The notes beneath the pieces are model-generated. The model worked only from the letters and a program-made list of their open reading frames with translations, ran no database searches and was not told the DNA's origin. DNA of 64,000 bases from Aphelocoma coerulescens (taxonomy: Eukaryota; Chordata; Aves; Passeriformes; Corvidae): assembly GCF_041296385.1 (NCBI RefSeq), contig NC_091023.1, positions 21,728,924-21,792,923 on the forward strand, read 5' to 3'. Each line of letters begins with the position of its first letter. Position 1 is the first letter of the stretch. A program made the position numbers and the translations under genes. This document shows positions 51,301-64,000 of the stretch, in pieces.

Positions 51301-51789
51301 AAGTTAGAAAGCATCTGGAATACAGAAGGATTATATAAATTATAACAAGAGCCTGAGGCAATCAAAAATACTTGAGAAAGCCAAATTGAAAAATGAGCAT
51401 CAAATAGTGCAAAGCATCTCAACTAATACCAAAAGATATTTTAAGCATAATTATACACCCAGCAACTGACAGGCAAGGAAAGTGATGGAGTGTAAAGGAG
51501 CAGGAATGCTATACAGCAATTATCTCTGTACCTATCTCTAAAACTGAAGAGGGCAGACAGTTGCCTAAGACTCAACACACAGAAGTGGTGGTGAGGAATT
51601 AAAAGAAAAGGTGATGATACCCAAACTGTCAATTAACTGGATTGTTGTTCTTAAAAGCCATAAGAGACCAGAGCTGAACAATGCTCATCTAAAAGTACTA
51701 CATGAAGTAAGCACAGAAATTGAAGAAGGTGTAATGAAAATTTATATTTAGTACCATCATTTCAGGAGACTGGCATGGGGCCAAGCAGA
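48393..51789. other. Intergenic sequence
   Basis: Nothing gene-like seen. A poly-T run lies near 50,537-50,551. The last part (from about 51,160) may already belong to the old LINE relic that follows. Confidence 0.5.
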
Positions 51790-52090
51790 CACACAGCAAG
51801 AAATTACCAGTCAGTTCATTTCCCATTAGTTGTCGAGCAAGTCTTAGACAACCATTAAAAGGATCACACTGGGGCCGGGGAGGAGGGGAACATGAAAATT
51901 CAGAGCATAATCAAGGACAGCTAATATTGTTTCAGGTCATGCCTCAGTAACTCAGGTTTCAATGAGCCTGTTACTGCCTAGCCTGGCAAAGGGGTGCAGT
52001 AAATGTCAAAGATGTTACTTATTTAGATTGTCAGAAAACATTTGACAAAGCTCCACCTCGAGGAGGAACTTACCAGAGTTATAAACCAAC
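51790..52090 (+). mobile_element. Ancient LINE reverse-transcriptase relic
   Basis: Translated in pieces, the plus strand gives ARNYQSVHFPLVVEQVLDNH near 51,800-51,860 and VTYLDCQKTFDKAPP near 52,010-52,055. These resemble the NYRP(I/V)SL and YLDF.KAFD motifs of CR1/L2-type non-LTR reverse transcriptases, in the right order and on one strand. The frame is broken by stops and shifts, so it is long dead. The relic may extend to about 51,160-52,340, but I cannot fix its ends. It is older than the CR1 tails elsewhere in the window, and the family is uncertain. Confidence 0.6.
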
Positions 52091-52839
52091 AGACAATAAG
52101 CTCTAATGTGTCAGCAAGTTCTAAAATGTTGTTATTAAGCATGCAGTGCCACTGTAGAGTTCAAGGTGTTAGGAACCAATGTAAAAGCAGGCAAAGAAAA
52201 ATCAACACTATCCCAGGCGTGACTAAAGGAAAGGTTATGGATCAGATATGGTTCACAAGAGTGAAGAGCTCTTCTGAAGTCACCCTCCAGGGGAATTTAG
52301 ATCCAGGGTAATTAGAGCTGCATCATCTTGACAAGTGGATCCAATTAGTTACAACCAGGATGCAGAGGTGAAAAGAGGATACTGGGGTCCTGGAGGGAAG
52401 TAATTCGGGTTGTTTTCCACTGGTCTTGCATTACCTGCAAGAATCCAGACCTGCCCTTTACACACGGATAGAGACATCTGGACATTCTTCCAGCACAACC
52501 ATTGGCACACGAGCTCCTGTCTTGCAGGAAAGTTTGGACAGGTGCCCTTCTTGATGATGGAATAATGGCTTTTTCCTGTTCTGCAGGACAAACCCTTTTT
52601 TAGGCTGCAGTAAATGAGGACTGTTTGTACCTTTGAGTGCTGCTGACACCTGTTAGCTCCCTACCCCTTTGTGCTGCATTGTTGCAGGCATCCAGAAATG
52701 GATTTCAAACACTTACCTAGGAAAACCTATTTTTCTCCATCACAAAAGGCTTTTATACATGACTATCTGCACGATCACAATGATTAAATATGTTTAAATC
52801 CCTTTCCTGAGTTTATCAAAGCCCTGGAAAGGCAAATCT

Positions 52840-53410
52840 TGCAGGAGCACATTGACATGCCTCCTGCCTTGCTCAGAAGCCTCTCCTGGGGCTGTGCACG
52901 GTGGCATTTTAGCTGTGCTCTCGCTTGTCTCATCAGGGGCAGCTTAAAAGGCAGCATGTTTTATTCCTTATTCCCACACACAATCTCTGTGGCTGCAGTT
53001 GGGAAGCTGTGGGGTGAGGGAGCAGGAGCACCCTGTGAGTCCCTGTGCTCTGCAGAAGGGATGGCAGCACAGCAGCAAAGCAAACACAAAAACAGGGGAG
53101 AGAGAAAACCACATCTCCCTCCCCGAGCCCTCCCTGCAGTGAGAGCTGGCTGTGTGTGACAGGCCTCCTGGCACTCCTGTCCTCCCTGCCCTCCTGCTCA
53201 AACCCTGCACAGGGCCACTGTGCCCAGCTGAGCTGTGTGACAGGGCTACAGGGAGGAGAGGGAGGGAGGGATTGGCAGCGGGCATCAGCCAGCCCGTGGG
53301 AAGAAGAGGGGAAGGAGGGAGACACACTGAGCTGGAGACAGCTGGGAGATCCCATGCCTTCAGGGGACGGGCATCAAAGGAGACAGGGGCTAAGCAAGGG
53401 AGCTAACAAA
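52840..53410. other. GC-rich, CpG-poor block
   Basis: About 570 bp that is clearly more GC-rich than its surroundings but with few CG dinucleotides, rich in CTCCCTGC, GGGAGG and CTGTG words. It holds open frames of 106-140 codons on both strands, none with a recognisable domain and all low in complexity. It could be a lineage-specific non-coding exon, an old decayed CpG island or simply an isochore-like patch. Confidence 0.5.
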
Positions 53411-55180
53411 TAGAACTCCCTCCAGAAAATATTAACAGAAAATGAGAGGGGAAAAGAAGAAAAATAAAGCCTTGGCTTCAGCATCACTATGCATTTGTTT
53501 AAAACTTGTGCTGGATCCTTAATTCATGCCAGTGAAATTGCAGTGTCCCTTTTTCATCATGCAGGAAGGTGAGAGATCATTTCAGGTAGTCCTTTGGTCT
53601 GTGGTCACCTCCACACAGCAATTTCTGACACTCTTGGGCAAGAACTCTGAGTAAAACAGGAGACTTCCATAGGGTTAGATTATAGCTGCTATCTAGGAGT
53701 TAATATTTCTATTAACTGCACTGTGTACATGATCCATATGTGTATGGAAAATGACTAGATATGATCACAGTCACACTGGAATATTGGGAAAATTACTCTG
53801 TTTGGAAGGACAGAACTGGGGACAATGGACAGCTATCACCAAAACAGTCCCTAGGATTGTTGCATTATTATGGAGAAACTGTCTTTTTGGAAAGATTTGC
53901 AAAATATATGCCAAAAAAACCTGAGGAACACAAAGTTAGCTTCGAAGGAAATTTCAAATATTTCCCCATTGACAAAGGTGGGAGACAAAAATAAGACACA
54001 AAATGTTTAATGCATCTAGGATGGCCATATCAACTGGGCTTAGTTTATCTAATTCTTTTGATTTCCACTAAGTAAAGCCATTTACAGAATCCCAGCCTCT
54101 TGCTTCATAACTTTAGGTTATACCCTGATTTGATGAGAGGTTTTCCTAAACTTGGCTCAATTGCTAAGAAACTGGGACGTGGAATTTGTAATGAATCAGG
54201 TCTGCATTCTGTGCTAAGGTCTTCTGATTTTGTTTTTTATTATTATTTTATTTTTCCTGAAAGGGCAAGTGAATAACTCAAATCCCATGACAGGTTTATT
54301 GCAGAAAGAAATGGTAGTATTTGCATCATAAAATTTTTTTCTTGGAATGCGGTAAAGTACTATAGAAGACTATTTAAGTCATTTCTTTGGCTGAATTAAG
54401 TAGAGAAAAAGAGCATGTTGATTTATACATGGGCAGGTCTTTTTCCACTACATTTTATTTAGAATAAAGACAAGTGGAAAGGGAGGCCAATAAAACAGTT
54501 TTAAAACAAAACAGCCCCCCCTCCCACAACACTTCACAAATTCCAAGATTTGCTTTTCCAAGATATACTCTTTTATCACCAAAGTGCTGTGAAATGGATT
54601 GCAGTAATAAAATTACTGCACTGGAATCATCTGGTTTACATAAGAATTCTTAAGCTTTTCTTTGCCTTTACAAAGAATATATGAAAGAAAATTAGGAATT
54701 AGCTGCTAGGCTTAAAACATTTGAGTGTGTTAAGAAAAATGCAGATGTGCAATCCTGCAAATGTATGATAATTTAACATAAATAATTCTTGAATTAATCA
54801 AAGGATTTACAGGTTTGTCTTATGTTCTTTTTGCTGGCTTTTCTTTTTGAAAGCATGACTCAGAACAATCATCCTACACATCCTGGCACATGGAGCCTTA
54901 GGGGTGGGTTTGAGTGCACACAGCTATTTATAGGCAAAATTTCATATGTCTTGGACCTCCTCAAGTCCCCAAATCTAACACATTTTTTACTTAAGTAGCA
55001 CTCATGGCTCTACAGTCTGGTCGTCATTCTTAGAGCCAAGTGTTGGATAAATCAGAAAAAATCTATTCATTTACACAGGTCTTTAATTGGCCTGAGATGA
55101 TCTTAAGAAATGAGGGGCACGTCTCTTCTCACTTTGAGCAGAACGTATGGATTCTGAAGTACTGTTAGTCCTTGCCAAAT

Positions 55181-55197
55181 TGTGTGTGTGTGTGTGG
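55181..55197 (+). repeat. TG dinucleotide repeat
   Basis: About eight uninterrupted TG units. Confidence 0.9.
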
Positions 55198-58100
55198 CTC
55201 AGAGGGAAAGGCAGAAGAGAAGATAGATATTTTTTAATGTTCATAAGATCTGGATGTAATTTTTGACTGTAGGACAAAAGTAGTGCCTCATTCAGCAGGA
55301 TGACAAAAGGTCATTTGGCACCTGGCATAAAATACACTTCTTGCAAGAACCTGGCATGAACACCAAAGTGATAATGAGTAAAATGTCAACGTCTGTGCAA
55401 TAAAACCATTGATGCTGAATGTTAAACAATCATAAACAGAATACTAAACCTTCTAAGAACATTATGCCTCTACTGTGAACAGCCAAAAATTAGTCAAACC
55501 TAAGGTGACATCTTCTCTGATATTAAGAAAATAAACAAACCTAATGTCCCAAGACCTTTACCATTACCTTTTGTGTCCTAGGACATCAGGTAAACTGTAG
55601 GAAACATACACTGCCACTTGTTAATGAATCACATGAGATAAAATGACATCAGTCCAGTTAATGGATAATGTTCCTTGCCAAATCTATGGCTTTAAATTTA
55701 ATTATAGTTGAGCTTCATCAATCATACAGCAAAAGAACATGGTGAGGAAGACTTGAACTCCAAGATCAGCCCTTAATCAACAGGCATTTGCCTCATCCCC
55801 ATCTAATACACTTGCCTGCAGAAACCACTTGGTAGAGAAAAGGGAGCTATGATCTGTGAAGCTCTTTTGATTAATAGCTACATTAGGAGAATTCAGCCTT
55901 TGCCCTAAATCTATAGCTTTTCACCACAAATACTGATTAAAACACAATGTTTGGGCTCCAACCCAGGAGTTCTCTGATTTTACAATCACTTTATTGCTAC
56001 TAAACCATGTCTCCGTGGGACAGTCACTTTTGCCTAGGTTTCCCCATCCTTAGAAAAAGTGACTGGTATGGTTCAAGATCTTTCACTGGATTGCAACAAT
56101 TAACCTTTACATGTTTGGTAGATTAAAGGCTCCTGAGATGAATGGAAAAAGTTCCCATCGTTAGTCTAGATTAGCACTCCATAAGGAAAAATCTCCTGAT
56201 TGTGAAACATTCTTATTTCTATGTAAAATTCACTGCAAGAAATGTTGGGGTTTTGCCTCCTCCCTTCCTTTATGTAATTGTATGAAAGGAAAAGAAAGAG
56301 AAATTTTAAAAGTGAAGTTTAATAATTGTTGCATGTTATAATATAAACACACAAAATATCTCCCAGCAATTTATTGAGTCCAAAATCAGATCATGGGGAG
56401 GACAGGTTGTCCTTAGACTGAGGAATTAGACACTACTATTTTTCTAGAAATCTCTTCTCTGATTCAAAAGTGGTCCTGACAGCCATGGTCCTCAAACCTC
56501 TCTGAGCATCTCAAGAAGGAAAATGTTCTTCATGCAACCCCAAGCCTCCCTCCTCCCCACTCAACACCCACGGAGGTTCCTACTCCTGCTTCTATCCCCA
56601 AATGCATGGAGAGGAAAGAAACAATCTGCAACTTTTGTTTTCAGTAACTACACGTATCCACAGAAATCTACATCTTGCTTACATGCAGGCAAAGCAAAAA
56701 CACAATCCTGTTTTTAAATACTCAGCCAACATTTCTACTGACCACAGGTACTTGCTCATCAAGCATGGGGTCACAGCAGGAACACTCCAACAGGCAGCCA
56801 CTCTCAGAAAAATATTTATCTTCTTAGCAGTAGGGTTTTTGATATTACTCCTCTTCTTGTGTGTAATTAAAAGCACATTCTCTTGATTTTTAATAATTAC
56901 AGGCTAAATTGTGAAGTGTCCACTTCCCCACACTTCGACCACAGGGAAAAAATTAGTGAGAAGAGTGTTTTTGTTTTCAAAAGATATTTGTATTAAACCA
57001 GCATGTAACAACAACAAAAATGTGTTCTTTCAAAAAGGCACTTGCTAGGTCATTATGCATTTCTGAAGAAACAGCCATCAACTGGGAGCTAAAAAAGTTT
57101 AAACAAGCAGCACTTGTGGATGTCACTTCTGCAGAACTTCATACCAAAGCGAGTGTGTTGTAACTACAACGCTAATTAGTACCTAACATGAATACCATAA
57201 ATTCAAAAGCGTTAATTAATCCTCACTATTTTTCCTGAAAAATAATGGGCATTAGTCCCTTTAGAGTGAGAGAAACTAAGATTTAACAGCTGTGCTAAGA
57301 CTAACTCATGACAGACAGGTCTGAGGAGTTCAAAGCAGGCTGGATTCTCAGACCAGCTCTTCTTACTCCCAGTCCCTGGCAAATGGATGACCATGGGTCA
57401 GCTGCCTCCCAGTCTCACACTCTAAACAACGTGGGCTTTGCTGTCTGACCCCATTTTGCAGGAATTTTACCAAAATCTCCATCCTTCCCCTGTGCCAAGA
57501 CATGGGGTTACCCAGAGCCCAACCCTCAGCATATGCTTGCATCCAAATAATCTGAACTAAAGGCAAATTTGTGTTGAGTACAGCCATAGTCAGGGATAAA
57601 TAACCAGGTATCCAAAATCACAGGTTCAAAAAACCCCAAAAGAGTATCACAGAAAACTCAATGTTAGGACTCAGAGCGACTGCACTGCCTAATACTGTGC
57701 TGAATGCACAGTGATGAGCAAGGATGGATCAAACCTCAGATAACTTTTTGTGCAGCCTTATTATGTTTAGAGCAGACAGAGCACACTGAAATTTATTCCA
57801 AAAAATATTGTTTTAATCACTAAACCATGTCTTTCTCTGGAATACCAACACATTCAAGAGAGGGGGAAGAAAACCAACAAGCATAATGTAAGCTGCACAA
57901 GATCAAAAGAAAGCAAGAGTGCAATTAATTTCATCCATTTTTAGAAGTAATTGTCTTTGCACCTTACCCAAAATTTAATGAGCATTACTTCTCTAGCATG
58001 GAAAAAAGCTTTGTTCTTTTGACTTAATTGATTTGTAAACGCAGTAGGAGAAGCGTATCTGAAGTTCAGTAACCCTGATAGTTGAAAGAAATGGAGCATT

Positions 58101-61100
58101 CAATGGGTGTAGTGCAAAAGACTGCTGCAAACCCTGTAAATGTAACTATGGAATTGATTTCCTGCTCGCTGAAACTCATAGGCAGTATGTGTGTGTTTCA
58201 CAGTCTCAGTTATGTTCCTTAAACAACCCCTTTTTATAATTACTATTTAAAATATTTTCTATTCCCTCCTTGTGTTGCAGAGCTTTTCATTTTCCAGAAC
58301 TTCATAGCATATAGTGGTTTCCTGTGACAGAAAATCAGTGAGGACTGAATGGCTGGCAAAAACCATTTCCCACAGAAAGGGAAACTAGCACTTTTTGGGT
58401 GACAGAAAATGAAGACTGGGCAGGATTGTATACATTGCATCACAGAGAACTGGTGTAAATGTGGTCAGAGGACTGTGGGTTCAACACACCAGAAACACAG
58501 AGGCAAGGCAGCAAAGGAAGGAAAGGAGAGGCTGTGTCTGCTGTCTAAGATGAAGAAAATTATTTCCATTTAATATCTTAAGGTTGGAAGAAGCCTGGTT
58601 TACATTTCATTTTTGCCCCTTAAGGGAAGATTTAGCACAGTATTGTTCAGTATGAAAATTCTAGTTACAGCCTAACGAGATTCCTACAAAATATTCTATT
58701 AATGCTAAAGGCTCTGTTCTAAGATTGTACTTACATATGTTGCTTATCTTTTTCTCATCAGGGCTCTTTTATGCTCCTGGATGAGTTTCTCAGCTGGATC
58801 ATTGTAAAGTACACAAATTATGGGATTGCTTACCTGCACTTCTAGGAGATTAACTCACACATTCTACCACCACCCACCTGGAACACAAAACACCTTTGTG
58901 AGCCAATGTACAAATCCACTTAATCAGTGACCCAAATGTGAAATTCATTCATGGTGTCACGTATAATACTGGTATAAATATCATCTCCTTGCCTCTCCAC
59001 TAAATTCTGCAACATCAAAGGCAGCTGATCTTTTGGAATAGTTTCTAGGAGGCCAGGGAATAGCACAACCACCTCATCTTTGCAGAGCTTTCAGCCTGGA
59101 GAGGCAGTGTGATACGAGACTTCAATGTGAGCCTCCCGTCCCTGGAGGGAAGTTTGCATTACAACATGCAATGCTTCATTACCACGTGTATCACTGTAAT
59201 GAGGAGGTACTTATATTACTGAACTTGCATTATACTGAATTATATATGCACCACGCAGATGTGGATTGGAGGACTGCACTGCAGAGTTTAGGTATTATTT
59301 CCTTTCCCAATTCACTTTTACCTGTATTTGTACCTCGAGCAGAAGTGAAAATCAATTTTGAATCAATGCTACATAATTTAGGCTACAAGCAGTTCTGTTT
59401 CAAAAATTATTACATCTAAATTTCTATGTGATACTATGATTAGCTAAAATATAATGCTAAAATAAAGTGTTAAAATATAAATGTCTGATAACCTATTAAA
59501 ATCCTTTAAATGTTCATTTAAAACTAGACTGAATCGGTAGTGCCTCACAAATCTTAATGATCTGAAGAATATCTTCTCATTCAGATTAATTCCTTGAATG
59601 TTGGAGAAATGGCTATGAGCTGAAAAGCCAGCAGGCTTCCTCTTTCAGTTCATGACAAGAAACCAGGAGGAAAAATATGTCATCTATTAATTCAAAAATT
59701 TGGAAGAAGTGGTTCCAGAATATCAAGCAGTTAGGTAGAGTTCCCGCTGTACTCGTGAGGTGTTCAGCCTTTGCACAATTCATTTCCTACCTCTTTAATC
59801 TAATTTGGCTCTTCTGACAACTGTGCTATGCATGCATGGCCATTTTCTGATATCAGAATATCATGGGAAATTCTTTCAAATGATGACCAAAAAAACCCTA
59901 ATTACCATCAAAACTGATGGAAATTTCCTTTTTTTTTACTAATAGGTATGCAACCCAAAATAAATTTTGGAAAGTCTTACTTTTATTGATTCTTAATGCC
60001 TTGCAGCACTCTTAGGACAGTTTTATGCAACTAATTAAAATTATATTTAATATGTTATCATCAAAACTAAATTTCTACTCACACATGGCATGACAGAATT
60101 AGAGCAAGAAGTTAATCTACTGAATTAAGTTACATTATTCATCATTTTTAACACCCTAAAATAACATAAATTGTGTAAGACTGTAAAATTAATATTGTGA
60201 GTAACTGTATGTTAAGTTACATACAGATAGAAGAGTATGAGCATGTGGTATGTATTTCTGCTTAAGCAAAACCAACTCCATATTTTATAAAAGATACGGG
60301 TTTTGAAAATCACTTTTGTTGTTGTTCTAATTATTAGCAAGTCTTTCTGTTAAAAAAAGAACTAGATATTACTAGATATAAAAGAATATTTTTTGCTTAT
60401 TTTCAACTTAAACCCAGGGGTTTAAATCACGTTCATCTGCCAGCCAGTGGAAAAGCTACCTATAGTTTCATCACTGGGACATGGCACAGACCATAATTTT
60501 TGTCAGGAAGGTAAATCTGAAGGCGCCTCTTTGAAAATGGGTATTTGGAACACGATTAGAGTACATAAATACTGGCTAATCCTGTCGTTTTCACAAGATG
60601 TACTTCTTGTTCCCAAAAGAGGTGTTCCTGGCTCTTTCCAAGTTCTGTGACCTGTGTCAAAGGGACCTCCAGCTCTGCCAGTTCATTACGGGATTCACGG
60701 CGTGGGTGTGGGATCTCACTTTGCTGCTCCTGAACTGTGATGTCTTTTGGACGCCCCTTCTTCCTGAGCCATTGGCCAAAAGGACTCCTTTGACATTGGT
60801 CTCTTCCAAAATGGAAACTGCAGGATAAATGTGCAGGAATTTGGCACCAAGACGTTGCTTGGAGCCCTGGCTAAGGCTGGGGGTGAAGCCTCCCTGTGCC
60901 ACCCTAAAGCTGTTCATGTTCCCCTCTGCAGGTCTGTGAGAGGAAAGCACCAGCCACACGTTCCTACTTGGAAGGGAGGGAAAAAACCCCATCCCTAACA
61001 CCAAGCCACATAAATCCTTCATGCCATCATTTTATCTGTGCATCTGCAATCTCATCTCACAGCCAGCCTGCTTAATCAACATATTTTTGTTCTGTCCTCC

Positions 61101-62579
61101 CCGTTCATCAGAGGAGCATTGGCGTGTTGGCTCAGCACTTGCACATCCTGGGTGGTTAAAGGGAAGCAGTTCTGGCAGGTTAGCCCCAAATCTGTTGCAT
61201 TTTTACTGCCCCACAGATGCCCTGTGCACAGAGATAGGGGGCTAAAAATATTTTAAAATTAATAAATCAGCAAATTTTCCAAATGAAGGGAAGTGGCCCT
61301 TAGTTTCCCTAACAGAGTACAGGATGCAAACTGGCAAGAGAAATTGGTAGAAATAAAGAAAAAAGTAAGTTTTAGAACACAAATATTTCCCAAAATATTC
61401 AGTACTCATTTACCCTAAAATCAAAGCCAATTAATATATGCTCTCTGAATATACTCATTTTTCAGTTATGTTTGATTTTTTGGTGGAATTGTGCCTCACT
61501 ACAACTTTTACTGTGCTCCATGTGCTCAAAACAGATTAAAAAATTGCTGCCTGCCTTCTGTATTTTAAAGATATAAGAAAACTGTAAACCAGGAAAAAAA
61601 AAAAACCCACCTAACAGTGAGGTCTAATATACTGTGAAATAATCTTCCAAGGAAATGGCAGAGTTAAAATGAAACTGGAAAAAGCATAAGTAGCATAAAA
61701 CAGAGGATGGTCCTGAAAGAGATATACAAGATGAATTAGGTCATCTTTTTTATCTCTATATTCAAGTAAAATATCAGTGAGAATATAAAATCCAATAATT
61801 CTGCACACAAATGTCATGTCATATGCAATATAATGCTTTAATCCTATTATGTCTAAAATTTAATTGCAGTTTTTCAGAGAAATTGAGGGAGGAAGAGCCC
61901 TTGGTGTACATACAGATTAGATCCAGTCTCCACTCAAACAAAGCAAATAAATAGGCCATTCAGGTCTCAGTTTAACAACCCACATTAAAAGATAGGCATG
62001 TTTTCATTTGGAAACTCCAAAGAGTCATTCTGGCTTTTTAAATGCAAAAAAGACATCCCCTATCACTGCAGATGAAATAAAATAACAGATGAAATTAATA
62101 CTTGGGAAATAGTAGGTTTGATTTCTGTTTCTCTGCAAGGCAATTTTCATTTCATACATATCCAATTAATATGCTCCATTTCCAATATGTGGATAAGTTG
62201 TTCTTCTGTAGCTGAAATTTTCTTTCAGCTGTACTTTACCAAAGAAAAGAAAATTCCAGTAAACATGGGGGCACATTGGCACTGATAAAAATTGCCATCG
62301 TTTCATTCACATCATCGCAGTAATAACAGAATAGAGCAGCTGAGGATGAGCTCCATAAACTTGTGTTCAAACCTCAGCAGAAGGAAAAGGAGCAGTTCCC
62401 ACATTTGTCTGCTTCTTCTACATTAATGTGAAGGAACTGTCAGCACAGGAACTGTCAGCTGCTTTGAGTTCACAATGTTTCCAGTCTGAAGGATCCAAGC
62501 TGATTTTTAAGGACTACTGAAATAAGCAAGGTGTGCAATTAAACTAGACAATTTTACTTCCTCATGCCTATAATTGTGA

Positions 62580-62595
62580 TTTTTTTTTTTTTTTT
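62580..62595 (+). repeat. Poly-T run
   Basis: Sixteen or so consecutive T, followed by CTGTGTAG. It resembles a polypyrimidine tract and acceptor, but no coding sequence follows. Confidence 0.85.
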
Positions 62596-64000
62596 CTGTG
62601 TAGGGAATGTAGCAGGATGCTCCACAGCACCAGCACAAGCTGGAGCACCCACACATCTGTGTGCACCTCAGGGCTTTGCCAGTGTTAAGCATCCTTACTT
62701 CAGAAATTTTAAATATTTCCATGAGAAATCTTTGTTTATTTGGGCACTCCAGGAAGACACGAGGGTGAAGGGAAGCCAGTTCTCAAGTGCTGTAAGGCAA
62801 CTCAAGTTTTCCATTAAGATTTTTGTAACATGTATGGTTCACTGACATAACAAATGCTAAGGCACCACCATATAGAGCATATCTGGCCTTACAAGGGAAA
62901 AAACCAGGCAGGTTCATAAAAACTTTCTGTTCAGGGACCTCTTTCAGTTTTCTTATTTCTTGTGCTCCTCTGAGACCAATCCATCTCCCTTTTTGGCAAG
63001 CTGTGTCAATATTTAAATAGTTTTCTTTACTCTTCCACACCCACAGTCTGCCTATCTACAGAAAACAAGAAATTTTCCCTATGCTACATCCAGCTCCAGG
63101 GATATAAATGCTCACAATATAAAGATATAGTTATATGAATAGCAAATCTGACTTCTACCACATCTTTCTCTTTACCCTTCCTACAGACAGATAATAGATT
63201 TATGCCATGGAACACACAACAGAGATCTCAGAAGTTTAAAAATAACTTTGGTTAATATTTAATAAGAATAATTTGGTATAAGAACAGCTTAATAAATGCT
63301 CACTCTGCAAGCACTGCTATGGGATACATTTTTCTTAAAGTAGAGAATGTGCCAAACTCCTTTGCTTCAGGTGATAACAGAAGATAACCATGGAACTGGA
63401 ATCACATGATAATCTGAACACTTCCATAAAAAGGTTTGTGCCCAAAACCTCTATTTCATTGGTTATTTCAGCCAGAAAACAGCATTTGCCAGAAATCTCA
63501 GAGCAGTCATTCAAATATGACAGCACTGCCTTTCAAGAAGATTGCAACAGGTAAAAACAGTATCTATTGGAATAGTGAAAACTATTTAATTCCAGTATTA
63601 TAGAAATATCCCTCTGAAGGACTAGCAAGATTATAAAAATCATGTTAAATCAACTATGATATATCAAATTTAGATGTTCAGAAATCACAAATTAATAGAG
63701 ATGGTTATTCAAATAAGACATGTATGGCTAAGGCCATTTCTTAATAATCACAGTTGCCTAAAACTTCTGTTTAAAGAGAGAAACCAAGGCCTGTTGATGC
63801 TCCCTTTCAGAAGGCAGCAACAATTTGAAATTCAATTTGAGACTCAATTGTGAACAGACCTGGAATGTCTATCTTTATTTCGAAGTGTGGCACAGAGAAC
63901 CCAGTGCATGCTGAAGTTGGATGATCTGTTGCAAGCTTCACTTTATCTTCTATTTAGAGCACAGAAAAGCTGGAATGATCTGTAGGTATAGCAGACAACC

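Larger units (their letters stand above)
53411..64000. other. Distal intergenic sequence
   Basis: No gene or identifiable transposon seen. Contains a TG repeat at 55,181-55,197, a poly-A run near 61,590-61,605 and a poly-T run at 62,580-62,595. A somewhat GC-richer patch at 60,600-61,240 carries a 121-codon minus-strand frame (60,657-61,022) without recognisable domain. Confidence 0.55.

Noticed and set aside
60657..61022. 121-codon minus-strand open frame
   Set aside because: No recognisable domain or splice context, and competing frames exist on the other strand.
62564..62845. Poly-T followed by TGTGTAG and a 93-codon plus-strand frame, like an acceptor plus exon
   Set aside because: The downstream peptide is not recognisable, and poly-T followed by AG is common in AT-rich DNA.

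Overview
The window looks like avian nuclear DNA: mostly AT-rich, repeat-poor single-copy sequence, with five decayed, 5'-truncated CR1 retroposon tails of the type that dominates bird genomes, and no Alu/B1-like SINEs. It contains one recognisable protein-coding gene, the 5' part of neuroligin-1 (NLGN1) on the minus strand, so transcription runs from high to low coordinates. I cannot name the species.

In transcription order: a CpG island at about 30,050-31,580 is the likely promoter. It holds a minus-strand TATATAAA and, about 130 bp downstream, a candidate first-exon splice donor. An inferred 5' intron of about 11.5 kb follows. A well-supported exon at 18,477-19,282 then carries 313 nt of 5' UTR and the first 164 1/3 codons of NLGN1 (signal peptide and the start of the esterase-like neurexin-binding ectodomain). 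After a 450-nt intron comes a 60-nt exon at 17,967-18,026. It encodes the 20-residue basic insert of neuroligin splice site A, with intact phase and splice sites. The ORF set hides this microexon because it is read in another frame. The rest of the window to position 1 is the next, very long intron; I saw no further NLGN1 exon there, including no second splice-site-A insert.

The short intron ahead of the splice-site-A exon has three minus-strand TGCATG words (Rbfox-type) and a long pyrimidine tract, which suggests regulated inclusion. The 5' UTR part of the coding exon holds eight upstream ATGs, one overlapping the NLGN1 start out of frame, which suggests translational control.

The sequence from 31.6 to 64 kb lies upstream of the putative promoter and appears intergenic. 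It holds three CR1 fragments, one very old LINE reverse-transcriptase relic near 52 kb, simple repeats, a GC-rich non-island block at 52.8-53.4 kb and possible conserved non-coding elements. I found no supported rRNA, tRNA, CRISPR or prokaryotic-type feature. Apart from the two NLGN1 exons, none of the open frames has a recognisable domain, and they are treated as chance.
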